Shown here: in pieces, positions 1 through 5,684 of the stretch
Position numbering within the stretch: position 1 is the stretch's first letter
How the letters are laid out: each line of letters begins with the position of its first letter
From: Flavipsychrobacter sp.
Lineage (GTDB): Bacteria; Bacteroidota; Bacteroidia; Chitinophagales; Chitinophagaceae
Assembly (NCBI GenBank): GCA_021156265.1
Contig: JAJNBR010000201.1
Coordinates: 1-5,684, forward strand
Direction of reading: 5' to 3'
DNA length: 5,684 nucleotides
The notes under the pieces: model-generated
The model's database searches: none
What the model was told of the DNA's origin: nothing
The model's input: the letters and a program-made list of their open reading frames with translations, nothing else
Program-made: the position numbers and the translations under genes

Positions 1-1
1 C

Positions 2-1918
2 GAGCAGCACATCAAACGCGAAAAAGCAACTTCAAACATTTGTACTGCACAAGCACTGTTGGCTAATATGGCAGCTATGTATGCAGTATTCCATGGCCCA
101 GATGGGCTGAAGAATATCGGTAAGCGTGTCGCACTACTAGCACAGACACTGTCTGAAAAGCTGGCGGAGCATGGTTACTCATTAGTGTCTGATTCTTTCT
201 TCGACACCATTGTTGTTAGGGTGAAGGATGCAGTTGCAATAAAAGTAAAAGCAGAAGCGTCGCAGATCAACTTCAGGTATTTCGAAGATAATACTCTGAT
301 CGGGATCGCACTTGATGAGACAACGACTATATCGGACATTGCTGATATCGTTAACGTATTTGTCGACAATAATGAGCCTGTATTACTCAGCATCCAGGAT
401 AACCAGGTGCTGAGTAACATAGGCACTGCACTTACACGTACCTCGCCATTTCTGCAACAACAGGTGTTCAATAGTCATCATAGCGAAACGCAGATGATGC
501 GTTATATAAAAATGCTGGAGAACAAAGACCTCAGTTTGAATACCAGTATGATTTCCCTGGGTTCGTGCACAATGAAGCTGAATGCAGCGAGCGAAATGAT
601 GCCGCTGAGCTGGGCACACTGGAGCAAGATGCATCCGTTCGTTCCGAAAGATCAGGCCGGTGGTTACCTGCAAATAGTAAAAGAACTTTCTCAATATCTC
701 TGCGAGATCACTGCATTTGACGCGTGTAGCCTGCAACCTAACAGCGGTGCACAAGGTGAATACGCTGGTCTGCTCGCTATCCGTGGCTATCACGAGAGCC
801 GTAACGAAGCTCACCGTAACGTAATGCTGATACCTATATCTGCACACGGTACCAATCCTGCTTCTGCAGTAATGGTTGGTTACAAAGTAGTAGTGGTAAA
901 GGCGCTGGAGAATGGTTATATCGACATCACCGACCTGAAAGCCAAGGCGGAACAACACGCCGCCAACCTGGCCGGTATCATGGTGACATATCCTTCTACT
1001 TACGGTGTTTACGAAGAAACTATCAAGGACATCACCAACATCGTTCACCAGCACGGCGGACAGGTGTATATGGATGGTGCGAACATGAACGCGCAGGTTG
1101 GTCTCACTGCTCCAGGTCTTATTGGTGCTGACGTTTGCCACCTGAACCTGCATAAGACATTCGCAATCCCTCACGGTGGTGGCGGTCCCGGTATGGGCCC
1201 TATCTGCGTAAAGAAACACCTGGCGCCGTTCCTGCCGTCGCACGTAACTGAAACGAATGGCGATGCAAGCAATGCTGTATCAGCAGCCCCCTACGGGTCA
1301 GCTAGCATCCTGCTGATATCCTATGCATACATCCGTATGCTGGGTCCTGATGGCGTACGCCTGGCTACAGAAAATGCGATACTGAATGCTAATTATATGC
1401 GTGCTAGGTTGAAAGAAGATTACGATATCCTGTACACAGGTAGCGGTGGTACCTGCGCACATGAATTCATCGTTGACCTGCGTCCGTTCAAAAAGACAGC
1501 AGAGATTGAAGCGGAAGATGTGGCCAAGCGTTTAATGGACTATGGTTTCCACGCTCCTACGATGAGCTTCCCTGTACCTGGCACGATCATGATCGAGCCT
1601 ACGGAAAGCGAGGATAAAGCTGAACTCGATCGTTTCTGCGATGCGTTATTGAGTATCCGTGAAGAAATTCGTGCTATTGAAGAAGGCAAAGCCGACAAAC
1701 AGGACAACGTAATGAAGATGGCGCCGCACACTCAGTTTGCTATTATCACCGAGGAGTGGAACCACAAATACACCCGTACACAAGCGGCTTTCCCGCTGGA
1801 GTGGGTAAAGGCAAATAAATTCTGGCCAAGCGTTGCCCGCGTAAACAATACTTACGGCGACCGCAACCTGATATGCACCTGTGAACCTGTAGAGGCATAT
1901 ATGGAAGCCACTGCCTAA
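2..1918 (+). CDS. gcvP: Glycine dehydrogenase (decarboxylating), P-protein of the glycine cleavage system, C-terminal part
   Basis: Partial gene, cut by the left edge: the reading frame is open from base 2 and the residues before the first TTG/ATG (EQHIKREKATSNICTAQALL) are typical GcvP, so the gene does not start near base 59. The 638 visible residues are about two thirds of the roughly 950-residue single-chain P-protein. In fragment numbering, the visible conserved blocks are GSCTMKLNA (from 187), QPNSGAQGEYAG (245-256), HGTNPAS (282-288), and the PLP site HLNLHKTF with the Schiff-base lysine at 385, followed by the glycine-rich loop HGGGGPGMGP (391-400). The C-terminus ends with the usual YGDRNLICTCEPVE block. 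The enzyme decarboxylates glycine with PLP and passes the aminomethyl group to the lipoyl arm of GcvH; it is cytoplasmic. No gcvT or gcvH lies in the window, and a terminator follows 20 bp after the stop. I see no frameshift or missing key residue. The identification is very secure. Confidence 0.98.
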   Translation, partial: EQHIKREKATSNICTAQALLANMAAMYAVFHGPDGLKNIGKRVALLAQTLSEKLAEHGYSLVSDSFFDTIVVRVKDAVAIKVKAEASQINFRYFEDNTLIGIALDETTTISDIADIVNVFVDNNEPVLLSIQDNQVLSNIGTALTRTSPFLQQQVFNSHHSETQMMRYIKMLENKDLSLNTSMISLGSCTMKLNAASEMMPLSWAHWSKMHPFVPKDQAGGYLQIVKELSQYLCEITAFDACSLQPNSGAQGEYAGLLAIRGYHESRNEAHRNVMLIPISAHGTNPASAVMVGYKVVVVKALENGYIDITDLKAKAEQHAANLAGIMVTYPSTYGVYEETIKDITNIVHQHGGQVYMDGANMNAQVGLTAPGLIGADVCHLNLHKTFAIPHGGGGPGMGPICVKKHLAPFLPSHVTETNGDASNAVSAAPYGSASILLISYAYIRMLGPDGVRLATENAILNANYMRARLKEDYDILYTGSGGTCAHEFIVDLRPFKKTAEIEAEDVAKRLMDYGFHAPTMSFPVPGTIMIEPTESEDKAELDRFCDALLSIREEIRAIEEGKADKQDNVMKMAPHTQFAIITEEWNHKYTRTQAAFPLEWVKANKFWPSVARVNNTYGDRNLICTCEPVEAYMEATA

Positions 1919-1935
1919 TATCTGGATTTGCTTTT

Positions 1936-1970
1936 GTAAGAGCCGCTCGCAAGAGCGGCTCTCACTTTTT
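1936..1970 (+). terminator. Rho-independent terminator after gcvP
   Basis: A perfect 10-bp stem, AGAGCCGCTC (1939-1948) and GAGCGGCTCT (1953-1962), closes a GCAA (GNRA-type) tetraloop. Two further outer pairs (1936/1965 and 1937/1964) form beyond one A-C mismatch. A run of five T follows (1966-1970). It lies 20 bp after the gcvP stop and separates gcvP from the unrelated exported-protein gene. The stem is GC-rich and much stronger than the surrounding AT-rich sequence. Confidence 0.9.
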
Positions 1971-2026
1971 AGGAATATTGCGCTCTCGGAGTTGATTTAG
2001 TATTTTGGGCAGCAAACCTATACTCA

Positions 2027-3583
2027 ATGAAATTTCTGTTCTATTTATTGGTTCTGTTCTCGTGTTCAAGAGCTATTGCTCAGGATTTAAAGTGTTCAGT
2101 TAGTGAACCTATCGAAATATCCCAGGCTGGTTTCGATCGTCTGTTGCAGCTGAAGAATGGTAATACAATGCTGTTTCACTTTGAAAACAGGAAGGGTATT
2201 GTCGTGAAAGTATTTGATCAGCAACACAAGGAAATAGCGTCCAATAAAGAACTTTGTAAAATCATTGACATCAATATTTTGAATGCCTCGAAATTAAAGA
2301 GACTATTTACGGTAGACGAAGAGGCTGTTTTGTTTGTTGAACAAGATATAGATAACCGCCAAACCCTCGTGCGCCTAAGGTTTAACTCCACGACCGGCAA
2401 GCTGATTAGCGAAGAAAAGCTGGTAAGGTCGGAGAGCTTTACCAAACCAACGCACACGGCAGTATTACAGTCCGATATGGATGATCGTTATTACATCGTG
2501 AGTTTAAAAGAAAAAAAGGGGTTTGTTGAAAAGGAAATGTCGCTAACTGTATACACAGTTAAGCACGAAGTTGAGAGAACCGTTCCGATAGTGATTGATC
2601 AAAAAGGATATGACGACGTTGTACTTACTGAAGCGGGTATCGATAAGACTGGTCATCTTTTTGCAAGCGTTATTGTATCGAAAATTATTAAATACCCTAC
2701 GGAAGTGGACAGGCAAATGGTGTTATGTTATCTGCCTTTTAACGGCCAGGAGTTTGTCTATAAAAAAGTGCGGCTGCCTCAGGTGTCGGGGCTTGATTTG
2801 GCATCCACGTACAATGCTTTTACCAGTTCCATAAATATATTGGTCACACTTCATTTTTTTGACGATGTTAAAAATGCAAAGGGAATTTCAACGGTTAACC
2901 TGTCAGAGGACTTGCTGATGACAATGGATGAAGCAGCGACTTCGTTGAGCTTTACAAAGTTGACTAATAACAAAGTGAGAAACTATCTTGTAAGCCAAAT
3001 AGATACTAACCAGTTTTTTTCCGGTTCAGTTATTGATATGCATACTAACCAGTATGGACTTACAACGTTCATTATTGACGGGTATACAAAGCATGTAGCC
3101 AACATTGGAATGAACGAAGTAACCGGCTTTAGGAAGAACATTGCATTTAGTCAAGTGGATGATAAAGGGAATGAATTGTTTGGTATAGCTGTGCCTGTTT
3201 CAAGGCTTACATTTAAAAACGATTACCCCGGTGTTTTTGGCGCAACCAGCGAAGGAGGTTTACCGCATAAATGGTGTTTTAATACCAAAAGCAATTTCTA
3301 TGTTGCGTTCAATGAGGTGGAAAAGAACTTTAACCTGAAACTTGTGGAGCAAAAGGACTCGATCTACAATGTTGAATTTACCAACGCAGCTTACTATAAG
3401 CTGAATAAGAGGAAGGAGATAACAAAAAGCTACCTGCTGGGACAACCGATACCCGGCGAATACAAGCATATATATCCAAGTAGTTCAGACTTTGATGACA
3501 AGACAAATACTTATGCAGTGTTGTATCGTCACAAAAAAGGCGAAAAGTATTCTATGCATGTAGCGTGGGTGGCTGCAGATTAA
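2027..3583 (+). CDS. Exported protein of unknown function, beta-rich (518 aa)
   Basis: I do not recognise this family. The protein begins with a short, clear signal peptide: MK, a hydrophobic stretch (FLFYLLVLF, 3-11), then SCSRAIAQ with a good signal peptidase I site after AIA (residue 18). Cys13 in LFSC resembles a lipobox, but Phe at -2 is unfavourable and the AIA|Q site fits better. The start is set by this signal peptide; no Shine-Dalgarno is visible, as is common in Bacteroidota. The mature part of about 500 residues alternates short hydrophobic strands with charged turns (for example GIVVKVFDQQHKEIASN), which suggests repeated beta-sheet units such as a beta-propeller; this is inference, and no canonical WD or Kelch motif is evident. 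No transmembrane segment follows the signal, and no type IX secretion C-terminal domain is evident at the end (HVAWVAAD). Destination is likely periplasm or outer membrane. Codon use is visibly more AT-rich than in gcvP. The stop overlaps the stop of the convergent small gene. Confidence 0.88.
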   Translation: MKFLFYLLVLFSCSRAIAQDLKCSVSEPIEISQAGFDRLLQLKNGNTMLFHFENRKGIVVKVFDQQHKEIASNKELCKIIDINILNASKLKRLFTVDEEAVLFVEQDIDNRQTLVRLRFNSTTGKLISEEKLVRSESFTKPTHTAVLQSDMDDRYYIVSLKEKKGFVEKEMSLTVYTVKHEVERTVPIVIDQKGYDDVVLTEAGIDKTGHLFASVIVSKIIKYPTEVDRQMVLCYLPFNGQEFVYKKVRLPQVSGLDLASTYNAFTSSINILVTLHFFDDVKNAKGISTVNLSEDLLMTMDEAATSLSFTKLTNNKVRNYLVSQIDTNQFFSGSVIDMHTNQYGLTTFIIDGYTKHVANIGMNEVTGFRKNIAFSQVDDKGNELFGIAVPVSRLTFKNDYPGVFGATSEGGLPHKWCFNTKSNFYVAFNEVEKNFNLKLVEQKDSIYNVEFTNAAYYKLNKRKEITKSYLLGQPIPGEYKHIYPSSSDFDDKTNTYAVLYRHKKGEKYSMHVAWVAAD

Positions 3584-3819
3584 CGCCGCGCATTTTCCTC
3601 TATTGCATCACTTACAGCTAAAATTAGTTCGTAAGGGATATGAATCCCTGCCTCAGGTATGATATCGTATCTGCCAATAGGTGACATCGTCACATAAAAG
3701 CGTGGATAGGTTTTTACATTCACTTCATAATACATCCCGTCTTGCCGGTGTTCAGGTATGATAACTGCAAGTACAATTTTTCCGTCAAAAGATATCCGTT
3801 TCGTAAAGTTCTGTTTCAT
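3580..3819 (-). CDS. Small conserved-looking hypothetical protein (79 aa)
   Basis: I do not recognise this protein. It is probably a real gene: it occupies sequence not used by any other gene, starts with ATG directly after an in-frame TAA (three codons upstream), and has a balanced, protein-like composition. The sequence reads as a short beta-rich first half (SFDGKIVLAVIIPE, then YYEVNVKTYPRFYVTM), an SPIGRYDIIPEAG turn, and a C-terminal helix (PYELILAVSDAIEENARR). It has no signal peptide or membrane segment, so it should be cytoplasmic. It converges on the 518-aa gene, with the two stop codons sharing TTAA at 3580-3583, and is divergent from the XRE gene across a 174-bp intergenic region. 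The pattern of strands ending in an amphipathic helix suggests a small folded domain; the function is unknown. Confidence 0.7.
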   Translation of the reverse strand: MKQNFTKRISFDGKIVLAVIIPEHRQDGMYYEVNVKTYPRFYVTMSPIGRYDIIPEAGIHIPYELILAVSDAIEENARR

Positions 3820-3866
3820 TACTGCTTATAACTGGGCTAACTACTTGAAATACATGAGTCTTCTGT

Positions 3867-3935
3867 GACAATGCTTTAGGGTTTTTAACTTTTTTCACCC
3901 TTTTTTTTACCAACCGTTTTAATAATCGCATTGTC
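3867..3935. repeat. 8-bp inverted repeat in the divergent intergenic region
   Basis: GACAATGC at 3867-3874 and its exact reverse complement GCATTGTC at 3928-3935 lie 61 bp apart, start to start. They flank T-rich sequence (T runs at 3882-3886, 3890-3895 and 3901-3908). A shorter pair, AGGGT (3878-3882) and ACCCT (3897-3901), is nested inside. The right arm ends 58 bp before the XRE start codon and the left arm begins 48 bp from the start of the minus-strand small gene. The arms could be paired operator half-sites or the stem of a structured transcript; chance is also possible for an 8-mer. No TAnnTTTG promoter box was found in the 174-bp region on either strand. Confidence 0.4.
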
Positions 3936-3993
3936 TATTAAGGCAAGTCTGATTGATTACCCCGAAGAAAAACAACACTAAAAGTAAGAAACT

Positions 3994-4323
3994 ATGAACA
4001 TTGGTATCGCAATCAGGTCTATCAGACGACAATTAGGCATCACGCAGTACGAGTTGGCAGAAAAATGTAATATCTCCCAGACTTCGCTTTCCCAGATCGA
4101 AAATGGAATTAAAAGACCAAGCAACCGAACCATTAAAAAGGTTTGTGAAGTGCTCGAAATACCGGAGTCAGTTATTTATATACTGGGCATGCAGGAAACC
4201 GATGTACCTCAAAGCCGGAAGAGTGTGTACGACATGTTGTTCCCGTCGATAAAAAGTATGGCTTTGCAGATCGTCAGTTCGGAACACCGGCAGCTTGTAG
4301 AGAACTACGATATCGCAGTATAG
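3994..4323 (+). CDS. XRE-family (Cro/CI-type) helix-turn-helix transcriptional regulator (109 aa)
   Basis: Residues 6-60 form a standard Cro/CI HTH domain: first helix IRSIRRQLG (7-15), the TQYELAEKC helix (17-25), a turn, the recognition helix around SQTSLSQIENG (28-38), then RPSNRTIKKVCEVLEI (41-56). The Q, S and IENG positions are those conserved in the HTH_3 family. The remaining 50 residues contain a short hydrophobic stretch (YDMLFPSIKSMALQIV) that may serve dimerisation; no peptidase, kinase or ligand-binding domain is present. The start is well fixed, since an in-frame TAA lies three codons upstream; only a weak purine-rich stretch precedes it. The gene is single, divergent from the 79-aa gene and closed by its own terminator. 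Such small proteins are usually local repressors or activators, often autoregulated; its target cannot be told from the sequence, and no toxin, methylase or phage gene is adjacent. Confidence 0.92.
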   Translation: MNIGIAIRSIRRQLGITQYELAEKCNISQTSLSQIENGIKRPSNRTIKKVCEVLEIPESVIYILGMQETDVPQSRKSVYDMLFPSIKSMALQIVSSEHRQLVENYDIAV

Positions 4324-4347
4324 TATGTCATGACAATCTCATTAATT

Positions 4348-4370
4348 AGCCCCTTTTCGGGGCTTTTTTT
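4348..4370 (+). terminator. Rho-independent terminator after the XRE gene
   Basis: The 6-bp stem AGCCCC (4348-4353) and GGGGCT (4359-4364) closes a TTTTC loop and is followed directly by six more T (4365-4370). It starts 24 bp after the XRE stop codon. This isolates the regulator's transcript from the M1 peptidase gene, whose putative promoter box begins only 20 bp further on. Confidence 0.9.
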
Positions 4371-4389
4371 ATGTCAGCAGAATATTGGT

Positions 4390-4397
4390 TAAATTTG
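4390..4397 (+). promoter_or_regulatory. Putative Bacteroidota -7 promoter box for the M1 peptidase gene
   Basis: TAAATTTG matches the Bacteroidota sigma-ABfr -7 consensus TAnnTTTG exactly. It lies 16 bp before the ATG at 4414, so the transcript would have a leader of only about 10 bases. No TTG/TTTG -33 element is found 19-21 bp upstream; that position falls in the terminator's T-tract. The box partly overlaps an 11-bp palindrome, TTGTAGTACAA (4395-4405), which could be a binding site. The match is perfect but the motif is short, and the assignment is inference. Confidence 0.45.
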
Positions 4398-4413
4398 TAG
4401 TACAAGCTAAATC

Positions 4414-5684
4414 ATGAGGATCCTGTTTTTGTTGTTTGCGCTTTGCGGTGCTTTCGTGGTGTCGGCATTTGATCATGCAGAGCATCTCTGTTCGGCGGCA
4501 GGCAAAAAAGCTATGGCGAAGACGACCGTCGCTGCTCCCGAGGAGCAATGGTATGATGTGCAGCATGTAGCATTCGATATAAGCCTTAGCAACACAACAA
4601 CACAGATCAGCGGTAATGTGATCACTACCGCGAAGGTCATTGCTGCAAGCTTACCTGTTTACGCATTCGAGCTCGATCCTACCATAACCATCGATTCGTT
4701 CAGGTTCAATAACCAGCTGTACCCGGTTAGTAGCATACAATCTACGGGTTCGGGTTCGGTAAGGAAGTTTACGTTGCCTGCAAGCTTACCGCAAAACGCT
4801 GTGTTCAGTGCGCAGGTATTCTACCATGGCCAGCCGCCTTCCGGTTCCGGATTTTTTGATAAAGGGTTGAATGCTGTCACCGCTCCTTCCGGAACGAAGC
4901 TAATGTACACCTTCAGCGATCCATACCTGGCAGAGGACTGGTGGCCATCGAAGCAAGACCTGACAGACAAGATCGATTCTGCCGACATATGGATAACTGT
5001 TGATGACACCCTAAAGGCCGGCAGCAATGGCCTGCTCAAAGCCGTTACACCATTGCCGGGTAATAAAGAACGTTATGAATGGAAAACCAATTACCCCATC
5101 GACTATTACCTGATCTCTGTTGTGGTGGCTCCTTATTCAGACTATTCGTATTACATGCACTATACCGATGGCAGCGGTGACTCTATGCTCATCCAGAACT
5201 ATGTGTACGACTCGCTGGCCATGATGACGCCTCTGCGTAAAGCCAACTTCGATACTACCGGTCTCATTGTCGATCATTTTTCAAAGATATTTGGCCGCTA
5301 TCCTTTCGATAAAGAAAAGTATGGGCATTGCGTTGCCGAGCCCTTACCCGGTGGAATGGAACATCAAACCATGACTACCCTTGGCGGCAGCCTGACCACA
5401 ACGCTGATCGCGCATGAGCTGGGACACCAGTGGTGGGGCAACAGTGTTACTTACGGCAGCTGGGCCGACATTTGGCTGAGCGAAGGTTTTGCAGCCTATT
5501 GCGAGCAGCTGTATGTCGAGCACTTTCGCAGTATGGCCGCTGCTAATGAATACCGGACTAATGTGTTTAACCGTGTGATGATGCAAGCAGGTGGTACTGT
5601 GCTGGTAGATGATACTACCGACGTGAACCGTATATTTAGCAGCAGGCTCACTTACGATAAAGGTGCGGCCGTGGCACATATGCT
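4414..5684 (+). CDS. Exported M1-family zinc aminopeptidase, N-terminal part
   Basis: Partial gene, running off the right edge with no stop; 423 complete codons are visible. The start is the first ATG after an in-frame TAA two codons upstream and opens a signal peptide (MRILFLLFALCGAFVVSA, likely cut near residue 18), followed by an Ala/Lys-rich linker and the beta-rich M1 N-terminal domain (WYDVQHVAFDISLS, from about 46). The catalytic region is intact: GGMEHQT (313-319, the exopeptidase substrate loop, with His where most family members have Asn), the zinc motif HELGH (334-338), the third zinc ligand Glu357 in WLSEGF, giving HEXXH-x18-E, and Tyr414 in TYDKGA, the expected transition-state tyrosine. 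Known M1 enzymes remove N-terminal residues from peptides; this one would act outside the cytoplasm. Whether a C-terminal helical domain or type IX sorting domain follows cannot be seen. It is preceded by a terminator and its own promoter box. Confidence 0.96.
   Translation, partial: MRILFLLFALCGAFVVSAFDHAEHLCSAAGKKAMAKTTVAAPEEQWYDVQHVAFDISLSNTTTQISGNVITTAKVIAASLPVYAFELDPTITIDSFRFNNQLYPVSSIQSTGSGSVRKFTLPASLPQNAVFSAQVFYHGQPPSGSGFFDKGLNAVTAPSGTKLMYTFSDPYLAEDWWPSKQDLTDKIDSADIWITVDDTLKAGSNGLLKAVTPLPGNKERYEWKTNYPIDYYLISVVVAPYSDYSYYMHYTDGSGDSMLIQNYVYDSLAMMTPLRKANFDTTGLIVDHFSKIFGRYPFDKEKYGHCVAEPLPGGMEHQTMTTLGGSLTTTLIAHELGHQWWGNSVTYGSWADIWLSEGFAAYCEQLYVEHFRSMAAANEYRTNVFNRVMMQAGGTVLVDDTTDVNRIFSSRLTYDKGAAVAHM

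Noticed and set aside
59..61. TTG as the start codon of gcvP
   Set aside because: The frame is open to base 2 and the residues before it are typical GcvP, so the gene simply continues off the left edge.
383..1243. Long (286-codon) open frame on the minus strand inside gcvP
   Set aside because: It lies antisense to strongly conserved gcvP coding sequence, has an irregular Cys/His/Arg/Thr-rich composition and resembles no protein; it is a shadow frame.
1978..2007. Possible promoter for the 518-aa gene (TTG at 1978-1980, TATTTTG at 2001-2007)
   Set aside because: The spacing fits, but the second box is one base short of TAnnTTTG; too weak in AT-rich sequence to annotate.
2595..2834. 79-codon plus-strand frame inside the exported-protein gene
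   Set aside because: It overlaps an intact gene in another frame and its composition is not protein-like.
3878..3908. AGGGT/ACCCT hairpin followed by eight T as a plus-strand terminator
   Set aside because: The stem is only 5 bp with a 14-base loop, and no plus-strand gene ends just upstream; reported only as part of the inverted-repeat observation.
3994..4323. XRE protein as the antitoxin of a toxin-antitoxin pair or a phage repressor
   Set aside because: No co-directional small toxin gene, integrase or phage gene is next to it; the neighbouring 79-aa gene is divergent and has no toxin signature.
4640..4790. Repeated 12-mer TGCAAGCTTACC in the M1 peptidase gene
   Set aside because: Both copies encode ASLP in unrelated contexts of the beta domain; most likely chance plus shared codon preference.
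5344..5679. 111-codon minus-strand frame opposite the M1 catalytic region
   Set aside because: The plus strand here encodes the intact zinc-binding site of an M1 peptidase, so the antisense frame is a by-product.

Overview
The window looks like a piece of a Bacteroidota chromosome, probably from the Chitinophagaceae or a close relative. The reasons are the style of the GcvP and M1 peptidase sequences (including a GGMEHQT motif), the lack of clear Shine-Dalgarno sequences before the genes, and a perfect TAnnTTTG (-7 type) promoter box upstream of the peptidase. The taxonomic call is inference from reading, not from a search.

Layout, left to right. (1) The C-terminal two thirds of gcvP, the P-protein of the glycine cleavage system, enters from the left edge in frame and ends at 1918, followed by a strong hairpin terminator. 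(2) A 518-aa exported protein of unknown function (2027-3583), beta-rich with a signal peptide. (3) A 79-aa unknown protein on the minus strand (3580-3819), which converges on gene 2 so tightly that the two stop codons share a TTAA tetramer. (4) A 174-bp divergent intergenic region with T-tracts and an 8-bp inverted repeat. (5) A 109-aa Cro/CI (XRE) type DNA-binding protein (3994-4323) with its own terminator. (6) The N-terminal part of an exported M1-family zinc aminopeptidase (4414 to the right edge), with signal peptide, GGMEH, HEXXH-x18-E and the catalytic tyrosine all visible.

The two flanking genes (gcvP and the M1 peptidase) are conserved metabolic or degradative genes. The three genes between them are unknown or regulatory and by eye more AT-rich, at least in gene 2. 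Terminators after gcvP and after the XRE gene, together with the strand changes, indicate that each gene is transcribed largely on its own, so there is no evident multi-gene operon. I see no CRISPR array, transposase, rRNA or tRNA gene, and no clear defence or toxin-antitoxin module. The most interesting parts are the small convergent/divergent gene with its palindromic stop overlap, the inverted repeat in front of the XRE gene, and the unassigned exported protein.
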